The notes: generated by a model not told the origin, from the sequence alone. Shown: positions 1 through 7,184, counted from the first letter of the stretch. The stretch is 13,155 bases of DNA from SIG471 sp045638565 (GCA_045638565.1 JAZUBN010000121.1:1-13155); one strand, 5' to 3'. A program made the numbers and translations.

Positions 1-753
1 ATCCTGCATTGTGTCAACATCGAAGAGGGATTCTACATCCTGCATAATAGCAGCGATTCTTTCGAGACCCATACCTGTGTCGATGTTCTTCTTTGCGAGT
101 GGAGAATACTTGCCGTCACCTTCGTTATTGAACTGTGTGAAAACGAGATTCCAGAATTCAAGATAACGGTCACAGTCACAGCCAGGTGCGCAGTTTGGAT
201 TATCGCACTTATACTTTTCGCCTCTGTCAAAGTAAATTTCAGAGCAAGGACCACAAGGATAACCTACACCGATTTCCCAGAAGTTGTCCTTCTTGCCCAT
301 TCTGAATACATGACTTGGGTCAACGCCAACATCCTTTGTCCAGATGTCAAGAGCTTCATCATCTTCTTCATAGATGGAAACCCAGAGTCTGTCGACAGGC
401 ATATTAAGAACCTTTGTTACGAATTCCCAAGCATAGGAAGCAGCTTCCTTCTTGAAGTAGTCACCGAAGGAGAAGTTGCCGAGCATTTCGAAGTATGTAC
501 CATGACGAGCTGTCTTACCTACATTGTCAATGTCAGGAGTTCTGATACACTTCTGGCAAGTTGTTACTCTTGGTGCAGGAGGTGTCTGTTCGCCTGTGAA
601 GTAAGGCTTGAGCGGAGCCATACCTGCATTGATAAGAAGAAGTGTCTTATCGTTCTGTGGAACAAGTGGGAAGCTTTCCATACGGAGATGGTTCTTGCTT
701 TCGAAGAATGAGAGATAACGCTCTCTGATTTCATTAAGTCCTAATTTTTCCAT
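1..753 (-). CDS. alaS: Alanine--tRNA ligase, N-terminal part (gene continues past the left edge)
   Basis: This class II aminoacyl-tRNA synthetase charges tRNA-Ala with alanine in the cytosol. Only the first 251 residues are visible, and the frame is open to base 1. They match the AlaRS catalytic core: the N-terminal NEIR..YLSFF segment, TTCQKCIRTPDIDNVG (about 64-79), RHGTYFEMLGNFSFGDYFK (83-101), PCGPCSEI (166-173), a Cys-rich insert CDNPNCAPGCDCD (183-195) of the clostridial kind, and class II motif 3 DTGMGLER (225-232). The editing and C-Ala domains would lie outside the window. The ATG at 753 is preceded by AAAAGGAAT. It sits 14 nt after the U32 gene stop, so the gene appears to be the distal visible member of the long minus-strand operon and has no leader of its own. 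One oddity is GVGYPCGPC, where most relatives read G-[DTV]-T/G-GPCGPC. Identification is secure. Confidence 0.97.
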   Translation of the reverse strand, partial: MEKLGLNEIRERYLSFFESKNHLRMESFPLVPQNDKTLLLINAGMAPLKPYFTGEQTPPAPRVTTCQKCIRTPDIDNVGKTARHGTYFEMLGNFSFGDYFKKEAASYAWEFVTKVLNMPVDRLWVSIYEEDDEALDIWTKDVGVDPSHVFRMGKKDNFWEIGVGYPCGPCSEIYFDRGEKYKCDNPNCAPGCDCDRYLEFWNLVFTQFNNEGDGKYSPLAKKNIDTGMGLERIAAIMQDVESLFDVDTMQD

Positions 754-767
754 GATTTATATTCCTT

Positions 768-1988
768 TTAATTTGTTTTTTCTTTTCTGATAATTGAAAG
801 AGCTGGTGCATCACATGGAAGCTTCATCTTAAGCTTCATTTCTGCATGAGGTGCAGATTCAATGTCTTCATCACGTTCATTACGAAGTATTTCAGGAATG
901 AACTGAACACATTCACCATCTGGTCTGAGAACTTCCAATTTATCGCTGGCAAAGAACTTATTCTTCTGTGTAAGAAGTGTAAGTCCATTTTCATCCTTAC
1001 CATCTACGACTGCAACGATATCCCAGTCTCTGATATAGATATTTTCATTATAATCCTGACTGTTTGTATCTCCAAAATAGAAACCGTTGAAATACTGTCT
1101 GTGGCTTACCTTAAAGATTTCGTCTCTGATTGAATCAGTAAGTTCATAGTTTTCAGGATCTTCGAAATAAAGGTCGATAGCCTTTCTGTATGCCTTTGTA
1201 ATAGCAGCTGTATAGTATGCGGACTTTGCACGGCCTTCAATCTTGAAGCTGTTAATACCAGCCTTTACAAGCGCAGGAATATGTTCAATCATACACATAT
1301 CCTTAGAGTTGAAGATGTAACTGCCCTTATCATCTTCGATGATAGGCATATACTGACCTGGTCTCTTTTCTTCAACAAGATGATACTTCCAGCGACATGG
1401 CTGAGCGCAGTTGCCGCGATTGGAGTCTCTGCCTGTCATGTAATTGGAAAGCAGGCATCTGCCGGAAATTGACATACACATGGAACCGTGAATGAATGTT
1501 TCAATTTCAAGTTCAGGTGGTGTATTCTCTCTGATATAAATAACTTCATCAAGGGTAAGTTCGCGAGCAAGTACAACACGATTTGCACCCATATTATAAT
1601 AGGCCGTTGCAGCACCGTAGTTAGTGACATTAGCCTGTGTACTGATAGTGATGCGAAGCTGAGGAGCAACACGCTTTACAACTTCAAGTACACCGATATC
1701 AGCAACAATAACGCCGTCTGCGCCACATTCTGCAATCTTTCTGATATGTTCATCGATAACAGCAAATTCATTGTTTCTTGGCATTGTATTTACTGTTACC
1801 ATAACATTAACGCCGTTTTCATGACAGTGCTTAACAGCTTCTGCCATTTCTTCATAAGTAAAGTTTCCGGCACCTGTTCTCATGCCGAACTGGCTGCCGG
1901 CAAGATATACTGCATCAGCGCCATAGGCGACAGCATATCTGAGCTTTTCCATATCGCCTGCAGGCGATAAAATTTCAGGTTTTTTCAT
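768..1988 (-). CDS. Peptidase U32 family protein (TrhP/YrrO-like tRNA hydroxylation factor)
   Basis: U32 proteins were first described as collagenase-like. Several bacterial members (E. coli TrhP/YegQ, B. subtilis YrrN/YrrO) are now linked to 5-hydroxyuridine formation in tRNA. The 406-residue product opens with the family's KPEILSPAGDMEKL and carries the U32 signature E163-TFIHGSMC(171)-x6-C178, followed by NRGNCAQPCR (190-199). That gives four cysteines at 171, 178, 194 and 198. SFKIEGRAKS lies further on. It is cytosolic, with no signal peptide. An ATG four codons upstream (2000) abuts the mltG stop and has no ribosome site. The ATG at 1988 has GGGGGA four bases ahead and begins MKKPEIL like relatives, so I chose it. 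It lies between mltG and alaS, genes that also cluster with yrrN/yrrO in Bacillus, which favours the tRNA role. Substrate and reaction are inferred from family. Confidence 0.92.
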   Translation of the reverse strand: MKKPEILSPAGDMEKLRYAVAYGADAVYLAGSQFGMRTGAGNFTYEEMAEAVKHCHENGVNVMVTVNTMPRNNEFAVIDEHIRKIAECGADGVIVADIGVLEVVKRVAPQLRITISTQANVTNYGAATAYYNMGANRVVLARELTLDEVIYIRENTPPELEIETFIHGSMCMSISGRCLLSNYMTGRDSNRGNCAQPCRWKYHLVEEKRPGQYMPIIEDDKGSYIFNSKDMCMIEHIPALVKAGINSFKIEGRAKSAYYTAAITKAYRKAIDLYFEDPENYELTDSIRDEIFKVSHRQYFNGFYFGDTNSQDYNENIYIRDWDIVAVVDGKDENGLTLLTQKNKFFASDKLEVLRPDGECVQFIPEILRNERDEDIESAPHAEMKLKMKLPCDAPALSIIRKEKTN

Positions 1989-1992
1989 TATA

Positions 1993-1998
1993 TCCCCC
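1993..1998 (-). promoter_or_regulatory. Ribosome binding site GGGGGA deciding the U32 start
   Basis: On the minus strand GGGGGA is followed by TATA and then ATG at 1988. The site sits inside the upstream in-frame ATG codon context (2000), so that earlier ATG is unlikely to be the real start. Confidence 0.6.
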
Positions 1999-2000
1999 AT

Positions 2001-3146
2001 TTAATTTTTGTTCTTTTCAGCTTGAGCTTTTGCCTCATTATGTTCTTCCAGTGTGCGTGTGAATACATGGCTTCCATCATCTTCACCTGTAGCAACATAA
2101 TAGAAGTAATTATGTTCTTCAGGCTGAATTGCGGAAAGTATAGCACCCATACCAGGATTACAGATCGGACCCTTTGGAAGTCCTTTGTAAATATATGTGT
2201 TATATGGACTGTCAATCTTGAGATCTTCAGATGTGAGAGCCGCCTTGTGCTCAGGAAGTGCATACTGTACAGTTGCGTCAATATTGAGATATGGGAAATC
2301 TGCACTGTGATTAAGGCGGTTGATTATAACACCGGCAATAGTCTTCTGCTCAGTTTCCTTCACAGCCTCACGTTCGACCATAGATGCGATCGTGATGATT
2401 TCATGCATAGAATATCCTGTAGCCTCAGCATACTCAATAATATCGTCAGAGTACTTCACGTCAAAGTTATTGAGCATTTTATTGATGACGTTAACAGGCT
2501 TATCATTCTTATAGAATTCATAAGTATCCGGGAAAAGGAAACCTTCAAGGCGGAACTCTTCCATAGGAACATCCTGAAGATAATCATGCTTATAAGGATA
2601 TGTCGCAGCTGTTTCAAGGAAATCTTTCTGCGAACAAACCATAGAGTCTTCCATGAGTTTCGCGATTTGTTTAAGAGTATAACCTTCAGGAATTGTTACT
2701 GTAACTGTTTCTGTATAGTTTGAAACACGTCTGAGAGAGTTTATAATCTGACCATAGTCCATATTGGAATTAAGTTCAAACTTACCGCTTTCAAAAGTTT
2801 CATATTTTTTAAGCGTTGAATAGAGTCTGAATGCCCAAGGATATTTAATAACTTCCTCATCCTTGAGGATGCCAGCCATTTCAGCAACCGTTACATCATC
2901 CTTAACTTCAACTACAGTTGAATATTCAGGCTTGATAAGTGCAAAAACATCGTTTGCAGTAAGAATTATCAATGCTGAAAGCAACATGGAAACCCCAAGA
3001 ACAAAAAGAACATAGGTGAACTTATTAAGGGCACTTCTTCTCTTCTTCTTTTTAGTTTTCTTTTTATTTTTCTGATGTGTACGTTCCTGACGAGGAATAA
3101 TATTTTCGTCTGCGCCAGGTGTCTGATTAGTCATATTTTCTGACAT
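2001..3146 (-). CDS. mltG: Endolytic murein transglycosylase MltG (YceG-like)
   Basis: MltG cleaves nascent peptidoglycan strands at the outer face of the membrane and acts as a terminase of glycan polymerisation. The 381-residue protein has a very basic cytoplasmic tail (Lys/Arg run 27-37), one membrane segment at about 44-64, then the LysM-like and catalytic YceG domains. Family motifs visible are EGFLFPDTY (201-209), IASMVERE (253-260) with the expected catalytic Glu258, SPYNTY (313-318), GLPKGPICNPG (322-332) and HVF (360-362). Length fits Gram-positive MltG (about 350-400). The ATG at 3146 follows AAAGGAGATAAT. It begins 15 nt after the CPBP stop and is followed 12 nt after its own stop by the U32 gene. 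In Bacillus the mltG homologue yrrL also lies in the alaS-yrrO neighbourhood. Identification is secure. Confidence 0.96.
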   Translation of the reverse strand: MSENMTNQTPGADENIIPRQERTHQKNKKKTKKKKRRSALNKFTYVLFVLGVSMLLSALIILTANDVFALIKPEYSTVVEVKDDVTVAEMAGILKDEEVIKYPWAFRLYSTLKKYETFESGKFELNSNMDYGQIINSLRRVSNYTETVTVTIPEGYTLKQIAKLMEDSMVCSQKDFLETAATYPYKHDYLQDVPMEEFRLEGFLFPDTYEFYKNDKPVNVINKMLNNFDVKYSDDIIEYAEATGYSMHEIITIASMVEREAVKETEQKTIAGVIINRLNHSADFPYLNIDATVQYALPEHKAALTSEDLKIDSPYNTYIYKGLPKGPICNPGMGAILSAIQPEEHNYFYYVATGEDDGSHVFTRTLEEHNEAKAQAEKNKN

Positions 3147-3161
3147 ATTATCTCCTTTCGT

Positions 3162-4031
3162 CTAAACATTGTATGCAATAGACATAATCGTGATAAGCAA
3201 CATTACAACAACACCCGGAGATCCAAACGTTGTCATAATATAATTGCCTGTTTTGCTCTTTTTGAACTTCTGTACCTTATCTTTCAGTATAAGTTTTTCA
3301 AGAGAAACAAAAGCTAAATACCCAAATATAAGAAACAGGAATAAGTTTATAACAAAGAAATATGGCACAAGACCGAATATTTCATAAGTGTCAATAAAAA
3401 AATCCATTACCAGATAGCAGGAATTGCATATCAGGTGAACAAGAAAAGCAGGAATCAGTGATGTAAAGGAATATGTGAGATATCCGCAAAACAAACCGAA
3501 AATGAACGAACCTGCAATATTGGAAATATCCATATGTATTATGGAAAAGCATATGGCTGTTGTTATTATTGATACAGAGGTGCCAAACTCAGAAAGAAGA
3601 CTTTGCATAGCTCCTCTGAACATAAGTTCTTCCGTAATAGCTGGGATAAGAGCATTTATAATAAACACTGCGTACCACGGAATATTATCAACAGATATTT
3701 TGCCTGTTGTAGCAGCAATACCTGAATTATTTATAACTGTAAAGTTTGCCCAGAATGCGAAAAACGCAACGGCTGCTCCACCGATAATTGTAAACCCAAA
3801 TTGTCTGAATCCAATAGGTCTTGACGGAAGCGCTACTTTTTTGCCCAATTTTCTGCCCAAGATACAGGCAAATACGGTAGGAACTATAAATGAAATAGCC
3901 TGAATTACGGCAACCGTCTGCCATGTTGAGGCGATTGCTCCACTGGAAAGTAATTGTTTTGAAACAAATAATATAAGAACCGTCATTACAGGCAGAAAGC
4001 CTGCAAGAAGATTGGTTTTATCTTTTACCAC
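3162..4031 (-). CDS. CPBP-family intramembrane glutamic endopeptidase (CAAX/Abi family)
   Basis: CPBP proteins are multi-pass membrane proteases related to CAAX prenyl endopeptidase Rce1. Bacterial members take part in peptide maturation, bacteriocin self-immunity or unknown envelope roles. The 289-residue product is strongly hydrophobic, with about eight predicted membrane stretches. The three family motifs are intact: EELMFRG (134-140, EExxxR), FSIIH (162-166, FxxxH) and HLICN (199-203, HxxxN), so it should be active. The start is a GTG at 4031 with GGAGAG four bases ahead. That site overlaps the TAG stop of the preceding GNAT gene, and the two genes are 9 nt apart. No bacteriocin precursor or other substrate gene is visible nearby, so the substrate is unknown. 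The window gives no specific support for an immunity role. Confidence 0.9.
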   Translation of the reverse strand: MVKDKTNLLAGFLPVMTVLILFVSKQLLSSGAIASTWQTVAVIQAISFIVPTVFACILGRKLGKKVALPSRPIGFRQFGFTIIGGAAVAFFAFWANFTVINNSGIAATTGKISVDNIPWYAVFIINALIPAITEELMFRGAMQSLLSEFGTSVSIITTAICFSIIHMDISNIAGSFIFGLFCGYLTYSFTSLIPAFLVHLICNSCYLVMDFFIDTYEIFGLVPYFFVINLFLFLIFGYLAFVSLEKLILKDKVQKFKKSKTGNYIMTTFGSPGVVVMLLITIMSIAYNV

Positions 4032-4043
4032 GTTTCTCTCCTA
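4032..4043 (-). promoter_or_regulatory. Ribosome binding site for the GTG-initiated CPBP gene, overlapping the GNAT stop
   Basis: The minus strand reads TAGGAGAGAAAC then GTG. The G-rich site GGAGAG shares bases with the TAG stop of the acetyltransferase gene, an arrangement typical of translational coupling. It supports the GTG start, for which no nearby ATG competes. Confidence 0.65.
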
Positions 4044-4850
4044 ATTATATAACAAATTGATATAACCTTCAATATCCTTAACCGGGGTATTTATTGATTT
4101 TATCATTCCGATAAACTTTTCATTTCCCGGAAAAACACATCTATAAGATTTTTTTGAATGATATAGTGCAACAGAATTTGCCAATGCAGCAGAATTTTTA
4201 CCCATACATTCCGAAGCAACGAATTTATCTTCTGTAAAGTATCCGAATACATATGAATCAATGATGCCATCAGTTTCGTGTACAAAAGAGGTTTCACCAT
4301 ACATATCAAACAAAGCATCACAATGTATTTTATCACGAATTGAATGTATTACTGAATTACAGTTTTTACTGTAAACTGAATTTATTCCTTCAAAATCATA
4401 ACGTTCAATTTTTCTGAAATCAATCACATCATTATTGACTTCAGACTCATTTTCTGATATTGAAAAATATTTTTCAAATCCAAAGCGCTTATAATAATCA
4501 AGCAATGACTGTTCCTGTACGATTAAAATAGAATAATCAGTTCCATTATTTTTGTCAATTTCAAATGAATGGTTAATAATCTGCGCCATTATACCCTTTC
4601 CACGGTATTCAGGAAGAGTGCCGACACCATAAAGATAACTTGAGGTATATTCCATTTCTCCATCAGTCAGTCTGACAGGAATCATCTGGAGGGCCGCAAT
4701 TATCTGATTGTTTTCTTCATATACAAGAGTATTTTCAAAATTATATACCTTAGTAAAAAACCAGTCTGCAAATTTTGCTTCACCTGGGAAACAAGTATTG
4801 AAAATATTAAGGATTATTTCTTTTTCGTCTGGAACAGCATATCTGATCAT
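4041..4850 (-). CDS. GNAT-family N-acetyltransferase with a second C-terminal domain (Eis-like layout)
   Basis: The product probably transfers an acetyl group from acetyl-CoA to an unknown amine. In its 269 residues the first 130 form a GNAT domain: beta-4/motif A SSYLYGVGTLPEYRGKGIM (70-88) with the pyrophosphate-binding Y-R-G-K-G loop (82-86), and the C-terminal YYKRFGFEKY (119-128) that closes the fold. The remaining 140 residues show no motif I recognise. The layout resembles Eis-type proteins, in which a second, degenerate GNAT domain follows the first. It is cytosolic, with no membrane segment. The ATG at 4850 overlaps the DUF2156 stop by four bases (ATGA) and has no good ribosome site, so translation is likely coupled. 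The gene looks visibly richer in A+T, Asn and Lys than its neighbours. The substrate cannot be deduced. Confidence 0.85.
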   Translation of the reverse strand: MIRYAVPDEKEIILNIFNTCFPGEAKFADWFFTKVYNFENTLVYEENNQIIAALQMIPVRLTDGEMEYTSSYLYGVGTLPEYRGKGIMAQIINHSFEIDKNNGTDYSILIVQEQSLLDYYKRFGFEKYFSISENESEVNNDVIDFRKIERYDFEGINSVYSKNCNSVIHSIRDKIHCDALFDMYGETSFVHETDGIIDSYVFGYFTEDKFVASECMGKNSAALANSVALYHSKKSYRCVFPGNEKFIGMIKSINTPVKDIEGYINLLYN

Positions 4851-5758
4851 TTTATTTTATCCGGATCTACTTTCACTAAATATTTTTTTGTAAGCTGGAC
4901 AGGATTATATGAAAGTTTTGCTTTACGCAAGCCTTCAATACCTAAATCTTCTTCTCTGTTTACGAAAGGAACACCTTCGAAATTACGTTGAGCAAACTGC
5001 TGATTTATCATAGCATATGCCCCTTCATAATCTATATCAGCTTTTTCATACATAACACCGAAAATCTGGTCTGAAACCTTTTTGCCAATAGTAAAACCGA
5101 TCATTTTACCATCGATTCGAAGTATACCACCTCTGAGACCAAGTCTTTCAAAGTTATTCAAAGCCTTTTTTATAGAGAATGTTTCTGCAGAATCTGCAGT
5201 ATCAGTTTCCCCTCTTTTTGTTCCCCATGCAATCTGAAAATCGATTATTTCATTTCTGTGGGTAGCAGGATCCATATCTTCGAATGTCCAGCTATCACCA
5301 TATGCACCAAGGAACTTGTTTACATGATTTCTTTTGGCAGAAAACTTTTTTCCTCTGAGCCACATAAGATCTTCTGAACTGTAAATATAGTCCATAGCTC
5401 CTCTGTTTTCTTCAAATTCAAAGGCATCTTCACCAAAAAGATCAATAAGTCTTTCCTTCTGGGTTTCAGATACAGAATTGACAAGAATGTTTTCGTTAAT
5501 TGTGCGTGCATACTTTATAAGTTTAATGAAAGCCTGACGAAAGTCACCTCTTGTAAAAGGAGGAAAAACCATCATATACTCATCGCTTCTGTTACTGCAG
5601 AGATATAAGCAGTCATCCTCGATACACATTTTCACTTTATAATGATCGCACCACAAAAACAGCCCGACAAAATTTCGTTCAGCCATAAATGCGCCATCTA
5701 TATCAAGATAACTCTGTACAATTTCTATATCATCTATTGTAAAGTTTCTGAATTCCAT
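4847..5758 (-). CDS. DUF2156-domain protein (phosphatidylglycerol lysyltransferase C-terminal-like)
   Basis: DUF2156 proteins share a double-GNAT fold with the catalytic part of MprF lysyl-phosphatidylglycerol synthases and with Fem-type aminoacyltransferases. Stand-alone soluble members are common in Clostridia and mostly uncharacterised. This one is 303 residues from ATG 5758, with the recognisable central signature DYIYSSEDLMWLRGKKF (123-139) followed by AKRNHVNKF (141-149), and a GNAT-like half ending in RGGILRIDGKMIGFTIG. There is no signal or membrane segment. A GTG-GTG pair at 5776 would give six more residues and overlap tmk by 17 nt. I prefer the ATG one base after the tmk stop because relatives begin at this MEF-type sequence. 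It overlaps the GNAT gene by four bases. An aminoacyl-transferase role is inferred only; no substrate is known. Confidence 0.87.
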   Translation of the reverse strand: MEFRNFTIDDIEIVQSYLDIDGAFMAERNFVGLFLWCDHYKVKMCIEDDCLYLCSNRSDEYMMVFPPFTRGDFRQAFIKLIKYARTINENILVNSVSETQKERLIDLFGEDAFEFEENRGAMDYIYSSEDLMWLRGKKFSAKRNHVNKFLGAYGDSWTFEDMDPATHRNEIIDFQIAWGTKRGETDTADSAETFSIKKALNNFERLGLRGGILRIDGKMIGFTIGKKVSDQIFGVMYEKADIDYEGAYAMINQQFAQRNFEGVPFVNREEDLGIEGLRKAKLSYNPVQLTKKYLVKVDPDKIK

Positions 5759-5759
5759 A

Positions 5760-6419
5760 CTAATAATTTTCACCACTTACGATATTACATATTTCATTGC
5801 TGATATCATCTATTGTTCGGATTTTATTGTCCTTTATGCAATTTATAACCTTCCAATCATATCTCTCAGCAATTTTAAGAGCACATTCTCTGCAATGAAC
5901 AAGATAAGCATGATCCTGCTCATGAATATCTCCTTCATTGCCCTGACGGTGTTCAATAAGCTTAAAAGTGAACTTAGAAGGCATGTCCATAAAGAAGACA
6001 AGGTCAGGAGCCGGAATACCCATAAGATTATATTCAAAATCAAAGAGCCAGTCGGTGAAATCCCACCATTCGCTTTCAGCAAGCTTAGGAGTCTGATGCA
6101 CAGCATTTGAAGTGGTATATCTGTCGCAGACAATAATACCGCCGTTCTGATAATATTCCTTCCAGTCTTTCTGATATGAAGCATATCTGTCTACTGCAAA
6201 GAAAACAGATGATGTCTTTGCAGGAACATCTGTAGGTTTTGAACCAAATTCACCGCCAAGATACATTCGCACAAGGGATGAGCTTTCTTCTGAATAACGT
6301 GGGAATGTGACCTCTCTATAGTCAATCCCATTTTTGCGGAAGTATTCGCACAGTTTATTTTTTTGTGTGGCTTTGCCCGAACCGTCTGTGCCTTCAAATA
6401 CTATGATCTTACCATTCAT
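5760..6419 (-). CDS. tmk: Thymidylate kinase (dTMP kinase), clostridial-type variant
   Basis: dTMP kinase phosphorylates dTMP to dTDP with ATP in the cytosol. The 219-residue product has the P-loop EGTDGSGKATQ (9-19), the TMP-binding FPRYSEES (39-46) and the DR(Y) motif VCDRYTTSNAVHQ (97-109), and a lid-like stretch HRQG.....DIHEQD (157-169). The last region differs from the usual RxxxDRxE lid of enterobacterial or Bacillus Tmk. The Walker A motif has Ala17 where Ser/Thr normally follows Lys16. Length is normal for Tmk (about 205-220). The gene begins 3 nt after thyX, so synthesis and phosphorylation of dTMP are encoded side by side, which supports the assignment. Its site GGAG lies in the last codons of thyX. 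A related deoxynucleoside monophosphate kinase activity cannot be excluded. Confidence 0.9.
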   Translation of the reverse strand: MNGKIIVFEGTDGSGKATQKNKLCEYFRKNGIDYREVTFPRYSEESSSLVRMYLGGEFGSKPTDVPAKTSSVFFAVDRYASYQKDWKEYYQNGGIIVCDRYTTSNAVHQTPKLAESEWWDFTDWLFDFEYNLMGIPAPDLVFFMDMPSKFTFKLIEHRQGNEGDIHEQDHAYLVHCRECALKIAERYDWKVINCIKDNKIRTIDDISNEICNIVSGENY

Positions 6420-6422
6420 AAC

Positions 6423-7184
6423 TTATTTTACTCCGAACTTTTCTCTTACTTCTTTTGCTTTGCCGCAGGTCATCTTACCCTCGGAACATGGACCGTACAG
6501 ACATGCAGGACCAGCCTTGCTGAACAGAACAGGTGCAACTTCTTTACACTGTTTAAGCATTTCAAATGCAAGATCTCTGATTTCCCACTGAGCTCTGTTA
6601 CATGCTCTGAGTTTAAAGAAATTATACAATGAACGTGTATTCATTGTCATCATGATCTTTGTTTCGCATGCATTAGGAAGAACATAACGGGCATCTTCGA
6701 TGGCCTTCTTCTCGGCCGCGCTTTTGGCTTTCTTAGGATCCATGCCATCATTGATCATATCATTGTAGTGGCGATCGAAAAGAATCTTTGAAAGTTCTTC
6801 GTATTTATTCATATCATCTTCCATTGCCTTAAGGAAGATTTCCTTTGCTTTTTCATCTTTTTCAATTTCAGGAGGAACAACAAATGCAAAATGATTTTCT
6901 TTTACATAACGCTGTGACTGAACACTGAATGATGCAATTCTGTGACGTGTGATCTGTGCAAGGAGGCTTCTTGAAACGCCTTCAATAGCAAATGTAAAAG
7001 AAGCATGTTCAATCGGACTTTCATGACCGATTTCCATAAGCATATTTATAAAATTGCCTGTTGCTTCATCTGTAAGCTTTTCCATTATAGTATCTGTATC
7101 AGCCGGAGAATAACAGAAACGTGCAGCAGCGGCAATTATTTTTTCAGGGTCAGGTGTATGTGCAATAAGCTTGACTTTAAGCAT
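6423..7184 (-). CDS. thyX: Flavin-dependent thymidylate synthase ThyX
   Basis: ThyX makes dTMP from dUMP using methylenetetrahydrofolate, FAD and NADPH, and replaces ThyA in many anaerobes. The 253-residue product has the ThyX signature R80-H-R-x7-S90, with QRY (91-93) following. It also has GHESPIEHASFTF (53-65), DARYVLPNACETK (164-176) and the substrate-binding stretch NTRSLYNFFKLR (182-193). The C-terminus is Cys-rich: C228-x4-C233-x6-C240 in the stretch ACLYGPCSEGKMTCGK. I remember a similar tail from clostridial ThyX proteins, but it is absent from the minimal family core. The ATG at 7184 shares one base with the tagA stop (TAATG), and its ribosome site AGGAGG lies in the tagA 3' end. 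tmk follows after 3 nt. Identification is secure. Confidence 0.97.
   Translation of the reverse strand: MLKVKLIAHTPDPEKIIAAAARFCYSPADTDTIMEKLTDEATGNFINMLMEIGHESPIEHASFTFAIEGVSRSLLAQITRHRIASFSVQSQRYVKENHFAFVVPPEIEKDEKAKEIFLKAMEDDMNKYEELSKILFDRHYNDMINDGMDPKKAKSAAEKKAIEDARYVLPNACETKIMMTMNTRSLYNFFKLRACNRAQWEIRDLAFEMLKQCKEVAPVLFSKAGPACLYGPCSEGKMTCGKAKEVREKFGVK

Noticed and set aside
310..711. Plus-strand open frame of 133 codons
   Set aside because: Lies entirely antisense to the conserved alaS frame, has no ribosome site, and its translation matches no family I recognise.
1488..1970. Plus-strand open frame of 160 codons
   Set aside because: Antisense shadow of the U32 gene; Cys/Ile/Ser-rich composition typical of a reverse-frame artefact.
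2022..2723. Plus-strand open frame of 233 codons
   Set aside because: Antisense shadow of mltG, whose motifs are intact on the minus strand; no start signal.
3162..4850. Bacteriocin immunity or abortive-infection locus around the CPBP and GNAT genes
   Set aside because: No precursor peptide, ABC exporter, toxin or phage-related gene is nearby, and the genes are fused into a housekeeping operon.
5774..5776. GTG start for the DUF2156 gene
   Set aside because: Possible, but the ATG at 5758 directly after the tmk stop matches the start of relatives better and avoids a 17-nt overlap.
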